In this document: positions 9,447-19,324 of the stretch, piece by piece
How the letters are laid out: each line of letters starts with the position of its first letter
How positions within the stretch are numbered: the first letter of the stretch is position 1
Assembly: GCA_910585445.1 (NCBI GenBank)
Contig: CAJUEK010000002.1
Coordinates: forward strand, 58,274 to 122,273
Direction of reading: 5' to 3'
DNA: 64,000 nucleotides
From: an uncultured Bacteroidales bacterium
GTDB taxonomy: Bacteria > Bacteroidota > Bacteroidia > Bacteroidales > UBA932
Made by a program: the position numbers and the translations under genes
The notes under the pieces: model-generated
Told to the model about the DNA's origin: nothing
Database searches by the model: none
Seen by the model: only the letters and a program-made list of their open reading frames with translations

Positions 9447-9492
9447 TGAAAATCGGGATGACTTGAATCATTTTAAGTCATCCCGATTTCAT
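9447..9492. terminator. Bidirectional hairpin terminator
   Basis: The arms at 9450-9464 and 9475-9489 are perfect 15-bp complements, and three more pairs extend the stem toward a TCAT loop. A-rich sequence lies on the left and TTT plus ATTTTG on the right, so it can serve both the rightward YccF gene and the leftward CPBP gene, which converge here. Confidence 0.85.
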
Positions 9493-9530
9493 TTTGCCCA
9501 ATCATGAGAGGGCATGTCCAAATTTATTCC

Positions 9531-10439
9531 TTATTCCTCAATGCTGAGCGCCTCTACCTTGTCACATCCTCCGAGGGTATCGTCTTTCTTGGGAATGCTT
9601 CTGATTATGATGACAGAACTTGCAAGAATAAGCGCGCAAGCGACTCCTGTTGAGGCATATGCCCACGGGCTCATCACATCCATGAATGTATCGGCCTCCT
9701 TGAACTGAGGAATCTGGCTGACAATGACCGACATGGTGTTGTTCACGCAGTGCATGAGCATTGTCAGCTTCAGAGAGCCTGTCTTGTAATATACATAGCC
9801 GAAAAGCACGCCGAGACAGAATGCCGGAATCGCCTGCCACGGATTCATGTGCAGAACCGCGAAAAACAATGATGACAGCAGAATCGCCGTTGCCGGACTT
9901 GTATGCTTCAGCAGGCCTCTCATTACCATGCCCCTGCATAGCCATTCCTCAAAGAACGGCGCAAATACGGATACCGAAATGAGCGTCACCCAGAGAGGGC
10001 CGCCCGTAAGCATCTGCTCCATTACCTGTTCCAGCCATTCCGGCATATCTGGCAGAAGTGATACCACAGGCTCGACTACGAATGCCATTGCGGCGGTTGA
10101 GGCCGACACAACCAGTGCCATCACAAGGCCGCCGTATTTTCCGAAATTGCTGCTGTCGAGCGCATAGCCTTCATTGAATATCTCATTCCTGCGGCTTTTT
10201 GCGGAGGCATAAAGCATAGGCGGAATGAACATGAACGGATATGAGACCAGCATGCCGAACTTTTCCGCAAATTCAGCGGAGGCCGCCTGCATGCACAGCA
10301 CCACTATGTTGCCGAGTACTGCTCCGAGCAGGAACATGACAAACAGTATGAACGTGCCGCCCACAGACGGAAGATAATGTGAATATCTTGAAAACAGGTC
10401 GTATGACGGTTTTCTCTTTTGTGTCCTGAACAATCCCAT
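9531..10439 (-). CDS. CPBP-family intramembrane glutamic endopeptidase
   Basis: A 302-residue polytopic membrane protein with about seven to eight hydrophobic segments. It carries the CPBP/Abi motifs: FFEEWLCRGMVMRGL (catalytic glutamates and Arg), the second motif around AVLHMNPWQAIPAF, and LMHCVNN. These proteases are related to Rce1 prenyl-protein proteases; bacterial members have been linked to bacteriocin self-immunity or membrane proteolysis, but this one has no specific context. It follows a sugar nucleotidyltransferase gene by 3 bp, so the two are probably cotranscribed. Confidence 0.85.
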   Translation of the reverse strand: MGLFRTQKRKPSYDLFSRYSHYLPSVGGTFILFVMFLLGAVLGNIVVLCMQAASAEFAEKFGMLVSYPFMFIPPMLYASAKSRRNEIFNEGYALDSSNFGKYGGLVMALVVSASTAAMAFVVEPVVSLLPDMPEWLEQVMEQMLTGGPLWVTLISVSVFAPFFEEWLCRGMVMRGLLKHTSPATAILLSSLFFAVLHMNPWQAIPAFCLGVLFGYVYYKTGSLKLTMLMHCVNNTMSVIVSQIPQFKEADTFMDVMSPWAYASTGVACALILASSVIIIRSIPKKDDTLGGCDKVEALSIEE

Positions 10440-10442
10440 GGC

Positions 10443-11375
10443 CTATTTGCTGTAAAGAGGTGCCGGATAGATTCCCTTGTCGGCAAATTCCTGGAATTTT
10501 GCAACTACGCCCGGCCTGTCTTCCTTGAATGTCACTCCGAACCATCGTGAAGGTGTTGACAGAAGCTCCGTCCTGCCTGTGCCCTCCTTTATCATGCAGT
10601 CGATTGCATATGGAATATAGAACTCCGCCTTCAGCTCATTGATGTTCTTCTCGAGGAATTTCTCAAAAATGGCCTGGCTCTTTTCAAAATAGTCGGGAGT
10701 GAATCCCCACATGTTCATTGAGCAGAGGGCTTTCGGAGCCAGTTCGACTTTTTCGCCTTTGCTGTTTTCTCCATAAACCTTTCCGTCCTGTGCCATCGCT
10801 ATGTTGTGGTGTTCCTCCACATCTGTCAGGAAACCGTTTCCGTCAGCAGTGCCGATTCCCCTTGAAACTCCGCCTGACTCTGAGAGCGTGTTGTCAAGCT
10901 CAAAGCCTACGAGAGCGAACTCACCGGTCTTGCCTTCATGTGCCCTGAGCCAGTCGCCGATTACCTTGAACGACTCCTTGCCGTAATAGTCGTCTCCGTT
11001 GATTACAGCAAACGGTTCGTTGATGGCCTCTTTGCCCATAAGGACCGCATGTGCAGTGCCCCAAGGCTTTACGCGCTCTGGATTGAGAGTGAATCCTTCT
11101 GGAATCTTGTTCAATTCCTGTGTCACGAATCTGAATTCCAGCGGCTCACCGTCAAGGCATCTTACGTTGCTGTACTTCTCCTTGACAACCTGTTCCATCT
11201 GCTCTTTGAAATATTCCCTTACGATATAGACGACCTTGCCGAATCCTGCCTGTACGGCATCGTAGATTGAGTAGTCGATGATTGTTTCACCATCAGGACC
11301 GAGTCCGTCCATCTGCTTGAGTCCGCCATAGCGGCTGCCCATCCCGGCAGCGAGTACCAAAAGTGTAGGTTTCAT
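10443..11375 (-). CDS. Sugar-phosphate nucleotidyltransferase
   Basis: A 310-residue NTP_transferase fold protein. The N-terminal nucleotide loop is LVLAAGMGSRYGGLKQMD; AVINGDDYYG at about residue 120 supplies the metal-binding Asp pair. The type is common in Bacteroidota, where it is annotated as nucleotidyltransferase or UTP-glucose-1-phosphate uridylyltransferase-like, but the sugar substrate cannot be assigned. It is the first gene of a two-gene leftward unit with the CPBP protease and is divergent from the ftsB-like gene. Confidence 0.8.
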   Translation of the reverse strand: MKPTLLVLAAGMGSRYGGLKQMDGLGPDGETIIDYSIYDAVQAGFGKVVYIVREYFKEQMEQVVKEKYSNVRCLDGEPLEFRFVTQELNKIPEGFTLNPERVKPWGTAHAVLMGKEAINEPFAVINGDDYYGKESFKVIGDWLRAHEGKTGEFALVGFELDNTLSESGGVSRGIGTADGNGFLTDVEEHHNIAMAQDGKVYGENSKGEKVELAPKALCSMNMWGFTPDYFEKSQAIFEKFLEKNINELKAEFYIPYAIDCMIKEGTGRTELLSTPSRWFGVTFKEDRPGVVAKFQEFADKGIYPAPLYSK

Positions 11376-11442
11376 TTGTATTGATTTTAATGTTATATCA
11401 TCTTAATATTGTTGCGAGCCGCAAAAATCCTTCAAAAATAAT

Positions 11443-11450
11443 TATTTTTG
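11443..11450 (+). promoter_or_regulatory. -7 promoter box for the ftsB/divIC-like gene
   Basis: TATTTTTG fits the Bacteroides TAnnTTTG element, 40 bp before the start codon at 11491. No clear -33 TTTG is present at the usual spacing. Confidence 0.45.
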
Positions 11451-11490
11451 CCGATACAACCCGACAATTGTCGAAGAAATCAGATTCAGT

Positions 11491-11802
11491 ATGGAAATCA
11501 AGGAAAAAATAAAGGATATTTTCTCAGGTGAGCACAGGAAGTTTGCCTGGTTCGTTGTGGTCGTGAGCGTGCTTTTCATCGGCTCGTGGATATTCGGCTC
11601 GGGAAATACTATAATCCACTGGATAAAGGCGAAAAATGAGATAAGACGCCAGGAAAAGCTGATATTGGAATATAAAAAAGAAATCGGCAGGATGGATGAC
11701 AGCATAAACGAGCGCACCACCGATGTCGATTCCTTGGAAAAATTCGCTCGGGAGCGTTTTTATTTTGCCGCTCCCGGCGATGATGTCTATATCATAGAGT
11801 GA
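11491..11802 (+). CDS. FtsB/DivIC-family septum formation protein
   Basis: A 103-residue bitopic protein: short cytoplasmic N-terminus, one membrane span at about 19-40, and a coiled coil at about 47-75 (KNEIRRQEKLILEYKKEIGR), ending in the conserved LEKFARERFYFAAPGDDVYII block. The architecture and length match FtsB/DivIC, which holds the divisome together with FtsL and FtsQ at the septum. It is a single-gene unit converging on purB with only 6 bp between the stops. Confidence 0.88.
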   Translation: MEIKEKIKDIFSGEHRKFAWFVVVVSVLFIGSWIFGSGNTIIHWIKAKNEIRRQEKLILEYKKEIGRMDDSINERTTDVDSLEKFARERFYFAAPGDDVYIIE

Positions 11803-11808
11803 CCGGTT

Positions 11809-13149
11809 TCAGAATCCGGTGTAGCTTATTGGAGATATGGCCCTGAGTTCCTCTTTTACGCTTTCGCTTACATTCAGGGTCTCGATGAATTCCGCAATCA
11901 CCTCATGGTTGATTCCTGCTCCAGTGCGGGTCAGGGCCTTGAGGGTCTCGTAAGGATTCGGATAATTCTCCCTTCTGAGGATGGTCTGTATCGCTTCCGC
12001 CACTACCGCCCAGTTCCTTTCCAGGTCAGCACGTATGGCTTCCTCGTTGAGTATCAGTTTGCCGAGTCCCTTTTTCAGGGAGTTGAGCGAAATCATCGAA
12101 TGGGCGAGAGGAACTCCTATGTTTCTCAGTACGGTGGAATCAGTGAGGTCACGCTGAAGCCTTGAAATCGGGAGCTTCATTGAAAGGTGCGTGTAGATTG
12201 CGTCTGCCATTCCGAAGTTGCCCTCCGCGTTCTCGAAGTCGATTGGGTTGACCTTGTGAGGCATCGCTGACGAACCGACCTCACCTGCCTTAACCTTCTG
12301 GCGGAAATATTCCATTGATATGTATGTCCAGATGTCACGCGAGAAGTCTATGAGAATCGTGTTTATGCGGCGCAGGCAGTCAAACAGCGCTGCAAGATTG
12401 TCATAATGCTCAATCTGGGTAGTAGGGAACGACCTCTTGAGACCCAGGGATGCAACGAATCCGTTGGCGAAATCCATCCAGCTTATCTGAGGATATGCCA
12501 CTTTGTGCGCGTTCATGTTGCCTGTGGCGCCGCCGAACTTGGCAGGGTAGGTGAGAAGTCCGAACTGGCGTATCTGCTCTTCAAGCCTTGCCACATAGAC
12601 CCTGAATTCCTTGCCGACGCGTGTCGGTGATGCAGGCTGCCCGTGTGTCTTCGCAAGCATTGGGATGTTGTCCCACTCGTCCGCCATTTCCTTTATCTTG
12701 CCGAGGACTTCATTGAGAAGCGGCATGAAGCTGTCCTCAATGGCCTCCTTGAAAGAAAGCGGAACGGAGGTGTTGTTGATGTCCTGTGAAGTAAGGCCGA
12801 AATGGACAAACTCGCCCCATTTCATGATGTCCATCTCCTTGAAGCGGTCCTTTATGTAATATTCCACGGCCTTTACGTCGTGGTTGGTGACCTTCTCTAT
12901 TTCTTTCACCTTGGCTGCATCTTCCGGAGTCATTGTCCTGTAGATGTCACGGAGAGCTTCGAATTTTGACTTGTCGAAATCTGCAAGCTGCGGGAGCGGT
13001 ATTTCGCACAGGGCGATGAAATATTCTATTTCAACGCGGACCCTGTATCTGATTAGCGCGTACTCGCTGAAATATTCTCTTAGTGGTGCAGTCTGTGATG
13101 CATATCTTCCGTCTATCGGAGATACTGCCGAAAGTGAGTTACAGTCCAT
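11809..13149 (-). CDS. purB: Adenylosuccinate lyase
   Basis: A 446-residue fumarase/aspartase-superfamily enzyme that cleaves SAICAR and adenylosuccinate in purine synthesis. It opens with NSLSAVSPIDGRYAS, contains FVHFGLTSQDIN and KTHGQPASPTRVGKE, and has the flexible signature loop SSAMPHKVNPIDFENAEGN. The start at 13149 is chosen because the family N-terminus follows directly; upstream in-frame codons to 13179 would overlap the probable -7 box at 13177-13184. Confidence 0.95.
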   Translation of the reverse strand: MDCNSLSAVSPIDGRYASQTAPLREYFSEYALIRYRVRVEIEYFIALCEIPLPQLADFDKSKFEALRDIYRTMTPEDAAKVKEIEKVTNHDVKAVEYYIKDRFKEMDIMKWGEFVHFGLTSQDINNTSVPLSFKEAIEDSFMPLLNEVLGKIKEMADEWDNIPMLAKTHGQPASPTRVGKEFRVYVARLEEQIRQFGLLTYPAKFGGATGNMNAHKVAYPQISWMDFANGFVASLGLKRSFPTTQIEHYDNLAALFDCLRRINTILIDFSRDIWTYISMEYFRQKVKAGEVGSSAMPHKVNPIDFENAEGNFGMADAIYTHLSMKLPISRLQRDLTDSTVLRNIGVPLAHSMISLNSLKKGLGKLILNEEAIRADLERNWAVVAEAIQTILRRENYPNPYETLKALTRTGAGINHEVIAEFIETLNVSESVKEELRAISPISYTGF

Positions 13150-13176
13150 TGTGTCAGGTTTTATCAAATCCGGGCG

Positions 13177-13184
13177 CAAAGATA
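13177..13184 (-). promoter_or_regulatory. -7 promoter box for purB
   Basis: On the minus strand this reads TATCTTTG, a TAnnTTTG match 27 bp upstream of the purB ATG. It supports the shorter purB start. Confidence 0.5.
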
Positions 13185-13225
13185 CGGCAAAGAAATGACA
13201 ACCTGCCTAAATTTTCCGAAAAAAC

Positions 13226-14443
13226 CTAAAGCAGAAGCATTACTGCACAGACATACAGCATAAAGCCCTGGAATGACAGGCTTGCCCTGGTGGTGCGTTC
13301 CGCCATTATTTCCTCGGCTTCCGTATCGTATAGCCTTTCCAGCAGCTCAACGTCGGGCAGGGAGCGGCCGGACCATTTGCCTGCAATCATGCCGTCGCTT
13401 ATGTATATCGCTCCTCCGTTCGATCTGACCGCAGTTATAAGTGTCTTGTAGTCGGAGTAGAACAGCCTTTCCTTTATCTGCCTTGCAAGTTCGGAGTCCA
13501 GCTCTTCCAGCTCCTCTCCGATAAGTTCCCCGGAGGAAGCGGCGAACATAAGCACACGGAAGCCCGCGTTTTCCGCATTCTCGGCAAATTTCATTATGCG
13601 CACCCATTTCTTTGCTTTCATATGCGGGTCATGGATGGCAATGGCCATTACTTTCCCGTGTGCGGCCTCGCTGTCATGATATGTTCCTCCTGCATCAAAA
13701 AACGACAATGGTACTGACGTGTCATGATAACCGTTTTTGCTCACTGTCTCTGTGCTTATGAATGTCCATGTGGAGTCCGGGAGCTCTTCCAGACCGAATG
13801 ATTTTCGGATTCCGTCCTTTTCATAAATGAAAACAGCCTCATATGCGTCCCCGTCAATGTCTGAGTATGACGACTCGGCACTCTGGAGGAAAGTTCCGGA
13901 TTTGTAGTCCGTGAAATCAACGACAGGTATATGCAGAAGTGAGTATATTGTGAAAGCGGCCATTGAAGCGGCCGTGATGCCGAATGCTACATATTTCCTC
14001 GGTTTTGGCACGCCGAGATCCCTGAACGGAAGGAAGGCTCCGGCAAGGAGCAGGCAGAGGAGAATGTTTTTAAGGAATGTCTGCATGTGGGTCAGGTGGA
14101 TGGCCTCCCCGAAGCAGCCGCAGTCCATTTCCGGATTGAATATCACAAGAGCCAATGTGAGCAGGGTGAAGAAGCACATGAATGCTGATGCTGCAATTGC
14201 CGTGGCCTTTCTCCATACTCCCGTCACCAGGGCCGCCCCGATTGCCGTTTCTGCGAAAGCGAGCGCCGTGCCTATCGGCTTTGATAGCACTCCGAGGAAG
14301 CTCATGTGCATGAAGCTGAGATATTCGTCAATTACAAGCCCGGCTCCTATTGGGTCTATCAGCTTCAGTACGCCGGATACAAAGAATGAGAATCCGGTAA
14401 TGAATGCGCAGAAACGTCTCATGCGCTGTGTCAAATATTTCAT
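13226..14443 (-). CDS. DoxX/MauE-like membrane protein with thioredoxin-like C-terminal domain
   Basis: 405 residues. The first half (about 10-160) holds four or five membrane spans with the MauE/DoxX pattern (FSFFVSGVLKLIDPIGAGLV, CGCFGEAIHLT with a conserved Cys pair). The second half (about 250-370) looks like a thioredoxin-fold domain lacking a CxxC, and a last span closes the protein. Such proteins are thought to take part in membrane redox or thiol chemistry, but the exact role is not established. The start codon is followed inside by the tmk stop: the two leftward genes share 14440-14443. Confidence 0.7.
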   Translation of the reverse strand: MKYLTQRMRRFCAFITGFSFFVSGVLKLIDPIGAGLVIDEYLSFMHMSFLGVLSKPIGTALAFAETAIGAALVTGVWRKATAIAASAFMCFFTLLTLALVIFNPEMDCGCFGEAIHLTHMQTFLKNILLCLLLAGAFLPFRDLGVPKPRKYVAFGITAASMAAFTIYSLLHIPVVDFTDYKSGTFLQSAESSYSDIDGDAYEAVFIYEKDGIRKSFGLEELPDSTWTFISTETVSKNGYHDTSVPLSFFDAGGTYHDSEAAHGKVMAIAIHDPHMKAKKWVRIMKFAENAENAGFRVLMFAASSGELIGEELEELDSELARQIKERLFYSDYKTLITAVRSNGGAIYISDGMIAGKWSGRSLPDVELLERLYDTEAEEIMAERTTRASLSFQGFMLYVCAVMLLL

Positions 14444-15168
14444 ATCTGTCTTTTTCCTGTCTGCGCACAGGGCTGTGTTGCCGTGCCGTTTTCCATTGCC
14501 GTGTCAACCTCTGCTTTTACTTTTGCGAAAATTTCCTCAGGAGGAAGCATCTCCCCATATTCGTCAGAGCAGTCAATCCTTATGAATTTCTGGTCAAGCC
14601 TGCACTGTTCCCGATATATGTCGCGTACACGTTTCTGAAATTCGATGTCAGCCTCATGGATGTCCTGGGCACCGTCAAGATATTGCCTGTCGTTTCCTCC
14701 GCGCTGGCTTTTCAGCTTTGATTCCACGAATCCGATAGGCACGTCAAGGAAAATGTTGAGGTCCGGCTGAGGAAGCCCGAAAGGTCCGTATTCGGTGTTG
14801 AATATCCAGTCCCTCAGGTTGTTGGCTTCATTGCTGTCCTTCAGCTTGGCGCACTGGTATGCTATGTTTGAATACACATAGCGGTCCAGGAGCACGCATT
14901 TGCCCTCATCAAGTGCAGCTTTCATTTGCGGAGCTGCCGCATGCCTGTCTTCTGCGAAAAGAAGGGCCACAAGCTGAGGGTGTACGGTGTCGATGTTCCC
15001 GAATTCCCCCTTGAGGAACCTGCTGACGAGTCCGCCATATACAGGGGCGTCGTAGCGTGGGAAATGTATGTATTCTATTGTGCCAAAGAGGCTTTCGAGA
15101 TATTTTTTCAGTTTTTTGACCTGAGTGGACTTTCCTGCCCCGTCCAGGCCTTCAATGACTACAAGCAT
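14440..15168 (-). CDS. tmk: Thymidylate kinase
   Basis: A 242-residue P-loop kinase that phosphorylates dTMP to dTDP. The Walker A is EGLDGAGKST (residues 6-15), the DR(Y/H) motif is LLDRYVYSNIAYQ, and the lid region is near SQRGGNDRQY. Length is a little above the usual 210 because of a C-terminal Glu/Lys-rich stretch. The upstream minus-strand TATCTTTG (15191-15198) is a likely -7 box. The downstream DoxX/MauE-like gene overlaps by 4 bp. Confidence 0.93.
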   Translation of the reverse strand: MLVVIEGLDGAGKSTQVKKLKKYLESLFGTIEYIHFPRYDAPVYGGLVSRFLKGEFGNIDTVHPQLVALLFAEDRHAAAPQMKAALDEGKCVLLDRYVYSNIAYQCAKLKDSNEANNLRDWIFNTEYGPFGLPQPDLNIFLDVPIGFVESKLKSQRGGNDRQYLDGAQDIHEADIEFQKRVRDIYREQCRLDQKFIRIDCSDEYGEMLPPEEIFAKVKAEVDTAMENGTATQPCAQTGKRQI

Positions 15169-15190
15169 GTCTTTTCAGTAATTAGCACGG

Positions 15191-15198
15191 CAAAGATA
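15191..15198 (-). promoter_or_regulatory. -7 promoter box for tmk
   Basis: Minus strand TATCTTTG, a match to TAnnTTTG, 22 bp upstream of the tmk start codon. Confidence 0.5.
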
Positions 15199-15240
15199 CG
15201 GAAAATTTGTCCGTCCCGGCATGGTGTCCTGAAACATCTT

Positions 15241-15371
15241 GCTATATTTGAGCTGGCGCTCATATATACGCAGTGGTCTCGGCATAATCAAAGCAAGCTT
15301 TGCTTCTGCTCTCGACTTTTGCTATATTTGTCCTGACGGACATATATACGCCTGCATCTCGGCAGAAGTCC
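15241..15371 (+). repeat. Structured ~80-bp repeat array A, two units
   Basis: Two copies start with GCTATATTTG at 15241 and 15321, exactly 80 bp apart. Each continues with a short palindrome (AGCTGGCGCT in copy 1, TCCTGACGGA in copy 2), then CATATATACGC, then TCTCGGCA. Copy 1 goes on to a CAAAGC-AA-GCTTTG hairpin and TGCTCTCGACTTTT. In copy 2 the box TATATTTG (15323-15330) lies exactly 20 nt after TTTG (15299-15302), the Bacteroides promoter geometry, and points at folP (start 15401). Same family as the arrays at 27871-28142 and 46591-46692. Confidence 0.85.
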
Positions 15372-15400
15372 TTATGCAGAAGACATGATAAAATGAGATT

Positions 15401-16210
15401 ATGATTGACAGAAACAGGAAAATAGACATAATGGGTATAGTGAATCTTACGGATGATTCATATTTTGCCCAAAGCAGATGCGGTGGGACTGATGCGGCCC
15501 TTGCCAGGACAGAAAAACTCATTGCAGAAGGGGCCGGCATCATTGACATAGGGGCATGCTCCACAAGGCCTGGCTCAGAGGCTGTCGGTCCGGAAGAGGA
15601 ATGGAGCCGTCTTGAACCTGCCCTTAAAGCAATCAGGGAAGCCTTCCCTGATGTCCGCATCTCCGTTGACACTTATTGGGCGGATATAGTTGAAAGAACC
15701 TTCGGACTGATAGGGGATTTCATCGTGAATGACATTTCGGCAGGGGAGGATGACCCGGCCATGCTTCAGACTGTCGGCCGCTTAGGACTTCAGTATGTTG
15801 CCATGCACAAGAAGGGCACCCCTAAGACAATGCAGACGCTATGTGACTATGATGACGTGACCCGTGAGGTCGCCCGGTATTTTGCCGTGTTTGCTGAAAA
15901 GGCCGAAGCGGCCGGCATAAAGGACTGGATTCTGGATCCCGGATTCGGCTTTGCCAAGAATGTCGCGCAGAATTATGAGCTTCTTGGCGGTCTCGCATGC
16001 CTGAAATCAATGTGCGGATGCAGAAGAATCCTCGTGGGAGTCTCCCGCAAGAGCATGATATACCGGCATTTCAACATCACTCCCGAAGAATCCCTCCCGG
16101 CAACACAGGTCCTTCATTACAGGGCTTTGCAGCTCGGAGCTGACATTCTCCGTGTCCACGATGTTGCCCAGGCCCTCCAGACCGTGCAATTGTACCGCAT
16201 TCTCGGATAA
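15401..16210 (+). CDS. folP: Dihydropteroate synthase
   Basis: A 269-residue TIM-barrel enzyme condensing p-aminobenzoate with dihydropterin pyrophosphate in folate synthesis, and the sulfonamide target. Signatures are MGIVNLTDDSYF near the N-terminus, GADI-type GIIDIGACSTRPGS, ISVDTYW, VNDISAG, MHKKGTPKTMQ and DPGFGFAKN. The length is normal. It is a single gene facing the infB operon, separated by a hairpin terminator, and lies directly downstream of the structured repeat array A, which may carry its promoter. Confidence 0.94.
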   Translation: MIDRNRKIDIMGIVNLTDDSYFAQSRCGGTDAALARTEKLIAEGAGIIDIGACSTRPGSEAVGPEEEWSRLEPALKAIREAFPDVRISVDTYWADIVERTFGLIGDFIVNDISAGEDDPAMLQTVGRLGLQYVAMHKKGTPKTMQTLCDYDDVTREVARYFAVFAEKAEAAGIKDWILDPGFGFAKNVAQNYELLGGLACLKSMCGCRRILVGVSRKSMIYRHFNITPEESLPATQVLHYRALQLGADILRVHDVAQALQTVQLYRILG

Positions 16211-16233
16211 TCCACTACTGACCCATATGACAC

Positions 16234-16276
16234 AAAAAGAGACCGTCTGAAAATCACTTCTCAGACGGTCTCCTTT
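16234..16276. terminator. Bidirectional hairpin terminator between folP and infB
   Basis: Perfect 12-bp arms at 16239-16250 and 16261-16272 with a 10-nt loop. AAAAA precedes the stem and CTTT follows it, so it can end transcription from both convergent genes. Confidence 0.85.
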
Positions 16277-16298
16277 ATGTAAATCTCCCGGTTAGGGA

Positions 16299-19200
16299 TT
16301 ACAAAGTCTTCTTAATCTCGACAATGGTGTATGCCTCTACGATATCGCCGACCTTGATGTCATTGTAGCCCTGGATATTCAGACCGCAGTCCAGTCCTGA
16401 AGCCACTTCCTTGACATCGTCCTTGAACCTCTTGAGTGAACCGAGCTCTCCTGTATAGACCACGATGCCGTCGCGGATTACGCGCACCTTCGCAGTCCTG
16501 AGGAGCTTGCCCTCGCGGACCATACATCCGGCGATGGTTCCGACCTTTGAAATCTTGAATGTCTCCATGACCTCGGCAGTAGCGGTAATCTCCTCTTTCT
16601 GCTCCGGCTCGAGCATGCCCTCGATACCGCTCTTGAGCTCATTGATACAGTCGTAGATGACGGAGTATAGACGGATTTCGATTTCCTCCTTCTCGGCCAG
16701 CTTGCGGGCACTTGTCATAGGACGCACCTGGAAGCCGATGATGATTGCATCAGAAGCCGCTGCAAGCAGGATATCCGACTCTGAAATGGCACCGACAGCC
16801 TTGTGGATGACATTCACGCGAACCTCTTCCGTAGAAAGCTTGATGATTGAGTCCGAAAGCGCCTCGACAGAACCGTCCACGTCTCCCTTCACAATCACAT
16901 TCAGCTCCTTGAAGTTTCCGATGGCGATTCGCCTTCCGATTTCCTCCAGCGTCATGTGCTTCTGGGTCTTGATGCCCTGGATTCTTATGAGCTGCTCCCT
17001 CTTGTTGGCAATCTCCTTGGCCTCTTTCTCGTCAGCCATTATGTTGAATGTCTCACCGGCGGTAGGCGCACCGTTCAGACCGAGGACTGAAACCGGAGTT
17101 GAAGGGCCTGCCTCGTCCACTTTCTGGCCGCGTTCGTTGAACATTGCCTTTATTTTTCCCGTGTAGCATCCGCTGAGCATCATGTCGCCGACTCTCATTG
17201 TTCCGTTCTGTACGAGGACAGTCGCAAGATATCCGCGTCCCTTGTCAAGTGAAGACTCGATGATGGCTCCGCTTGCCCTGCGGTCCGGATTGGCCTTGAG
17301 GTCAAGCATCTCCGCCTCAAGCAGAACCTTCTCAAGGAGCAGGTCAACATTGATTCCCTTCTTGGCCGAAATTTCCTGGCACTGGAACTTGCCTCCCCAG
17401 TCCTCAACAAGGATATTCATGTTCGAAAGCTGTTCCCTGATTTTCTCAGGATTGGCTCCCGGCTTGTCTATCTTGTTGATTGCGAATACCATAGGTACGC
17501 CTGCAGCCTGCGCGTGGTTGATGGCCTCGACTGTCTGAGGCATTATGGCGTCGTCGGCTGCGATGATTATGATTGCAAGGTCGGTCATCTTAGCACCTCT
17601 TGCACGCATGGCTGTGAAGGCCTCGTGTCCAGGAGTGTCAAGGAAGGTGATTCTCTGCCCGTCAGGAAGCTTCACGTTGTATGCTCCGATGTGCTGGGTG
17701 ATACCTCCGGCCTCACCGGCGATTACATTGGCCTTGCGGATATAGTCAAGGAGGGAAGTCTTACCGTGGTCAACGTGTCCCATGACCGTAATCACAGGAG
17801 GCCTTGACTGGAGGTCCTCCTCGCTGTCCTCTGCCTCGCCCTGTGTAATGGCGTCCGTAAGGTTTGCCGTTACGAACTCGACCTCATATCCGAACTCTTC
17901 CGCAACAAGCACGAGAGTCTCCGCATCAAGACGCTGGTTGATGGACACCATCATTCCCAGGCTCATGCATGCTCCGATTACCTTGGTCACAGGGGTGTTG
18001 TTCATGAGGGTGGCAAGGTCGTTCACGGTAACGAATTCAGTTACCTTAAGAACCTTCTGCTCCATCTCCTGAAGCTCCATCTCCTCCTGCATCCTCTGTG
18101 AGGCAAGCTCCCTCTTTTCCTTTCTGTGCTTGGCGCCGAAATTGCCCTTCTTGCTTTCGTTCATGCGGGCATATGTCTCCTTGATCTGCTTCTGGATTTC
18201 CTTCTGCATCTCTTCCTGCTCGGCTTCGGTCATGGCCGGCTTGAACTTGTCGCCACCGCGGTCACGCCTGTTCTTCTTGCCGTTCTTTCCGGCTGCAGCA
18301 CCCTGCTGGGCCTGTGCTCCCGGACGCTGCGGCCTCTGGCCAGGGCCTGCCGCCGGCTTGCCGTTCTTGTCCTTCTTTGCCGACTTGTTGTCAGCCTCGA
18401 CCTTAGTCACGTCAACCTTCTGGATTCCCGGCTTGTCTATTCTCTCCCTCTTTTTCTTTTTCTTCTTCTTGCGGTCAAACTGTGAAAGGTCAATCTTGTC
18501 AACCACCTTAGGGCCGGCAAGCCTTTCGACTTCAACCTTTATCTCGCGCGGCTCCGTCCTTTCACGGACCTCCGGCTTAGCTTCCTGGACAGGCTTCTGA
18601 GCCGGCTTTTCTGCAGGCTGCTCAGAAGCCTTGGCCGGGGTCTCAGTCCTTTGGGCAGGCTCTGTCTTCGCCGGATGCGCTGGCTCTTCCGCTGGGGTAG
18701 GGGCGGAAACCTGCTCCGCTGCCGGCTTGACTGCCGGAGCCTCCTCTTTCACCTCGCTTTTCTTCTTTTTCTCGAATTGCGAAAGGTCAATCTTGTCGAT
18801 AACCTTCAGGCCACCTTCTGCAGCGCCTTGCGGCTTATGGTTGTCCACCGGTGCCGCCTCGGCCTTTGCCGGAGCCTCCGGTGTGGTCTGGGCGGCTGCC
18901 GGCACTGCTGCCGGCTTGATGTCCTCTTCAACGGACATTGCCTCCGGCTGTGCCTTTGCCTCTTCCTGCGCAGGCTTAGGCTGTGCTTTAGGGGCTTCGG
19001 TCTCCAGGACATTGCTCTTTATTATGATTTCTTTTTCAGGAGCTTCCTCTTCCTCCTGGTTCGGCTTCTTCTTGCCTCCAAGCTCAATCATTTCCTTGAG
19101 CTTGATGGTCACTTTTTCCGAATCTTTCTTAAGTTTCAGGTCTTCACCGAACTTTGCCTCTATTTCCGGGAGATACACATCCGAGACCTTTGCGTTCGGA

Positions 19201-19301
19201 TTCATCTCCACATTGGCTCCTTTCTCGTTGAGGAAGTCAACGAGTCTCTGAAGTCCGATGCTGAATTGTTTTGTCAGTTTACTTAGTCTGATTTCTGCCA
19301 T
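16299..19301 (-). CDS. infB: Translation initiation factor IF-2
   Basis: A 1000-residue GTPase that brings initiator tRNA to the 30S subunit. An N-terminal IF2_N segment (about 1-55) is followed by a long Lys/Glu/Ala/Pro-rich linker to about residue 400, with two copies of [20 protein letters not shown] text. The G domain begins near 500: GHVDHGKTS (G1), DTPGHEAF (G3), NKIDKPGA (G4). Beta-barrel and C-terminal initiator-tRNA-binding domains follow. It is the last gene of rimP-nusA-infB, the standard bacterial order, 23 bp after nusA. Confidence 0.97.
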   Translation of the reverse strand: MAEIRLSKLTKQFSIGLQRLVDFLNEKGANVEMNPNAKVSDVYLPEIEAKFGEDLKLKKDSEKVTIKLKEMIELGGKKKPNQEEEEAPEKEIIIKSNVLETEAPKAQPKPAQEEAKAQPEAMSVEEDIKPAAVPAAAQTTPEAPAKAEAAPVDNHKPQGAAEGGLKVIDKIDLSQFEKKKKSEVKEEAPAVKPAAEQVSAPTPAEEPAHPAKTEPAQRTETPAKASEQPAEKPAQKPVQEAKPEVRERTEPREIKVEVERLAGPKVVDKIDLSQFDRKKKKKKKRERIDKPGIQKVDVTKVEADNKSAKKDKNGKPAAGPGQRPQRPGAQAQQGAAAGKNGKKNRRDRGGDKFKPAMTEAEQEEMQKEIQKQIKETYARMNESKKGNFGAKHRKEKRELASQRMQEEMELQEMEQKVLKVTEFVTVNDLATLMNNTPVTKVIGACMSLGMMVSINQRLDAETLVLVAEEFGYEVEFVTANLTDAITQGEAEDSEEDLQSRPPVITVMGHVDHGKTSLLDYIRKANVIAGEAGGITQHIGAYNVKLPDGQRITFLDTPGHEAFTAMRARGAKMTDLAIIIIAADDAIMPQTVEAINHAQAAGVPMVFAINKIDKPGANPEKIREQLSNMNILVEDWGGKFQCQEISAKKGINVDLLLEKVLLEAEMLDLKANPDRRASGAIIESSLDKGRGYLATVLVQNGTMRVGDMMLSGCYTGKIKAMFNERGQKVDEAGPSTPVSVLGLNGAPTAGETFNIMADEKEAKEIANKREQLIRIQGIKTQKHMTLEEIGRRIAIGNFKELNVIVKGDVDGSVEALSDSIIKLSTEEVRVNVIHKAVGAISESDILLAAASDAIIIGFQVRPMTSARKLAEKEEIEIRLYSVIYDCINELKSGIEGMLEPEQKEEITATAEVMETFKISKVGTIAGCMVREGKLLRTAKVRVIRDGIVVYTGELGSLKRFKDDVKEVASGLDCGLNIQGYNDIKVGDIVEAYTIVEIKKTL

Positions 19302-19324
19302 ATTTTACCCCTTAGATTTTGTTC

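Noticed and set aside
18126..19286. Long plus-strand frames opposite the infB linker (119 to 211 codons)
   Set aside because: They mirror the Lys/Glu/Ala/Pro-rich IF-2 linker and give Leu/Arg/Ser-rich text without any recognisable domain.
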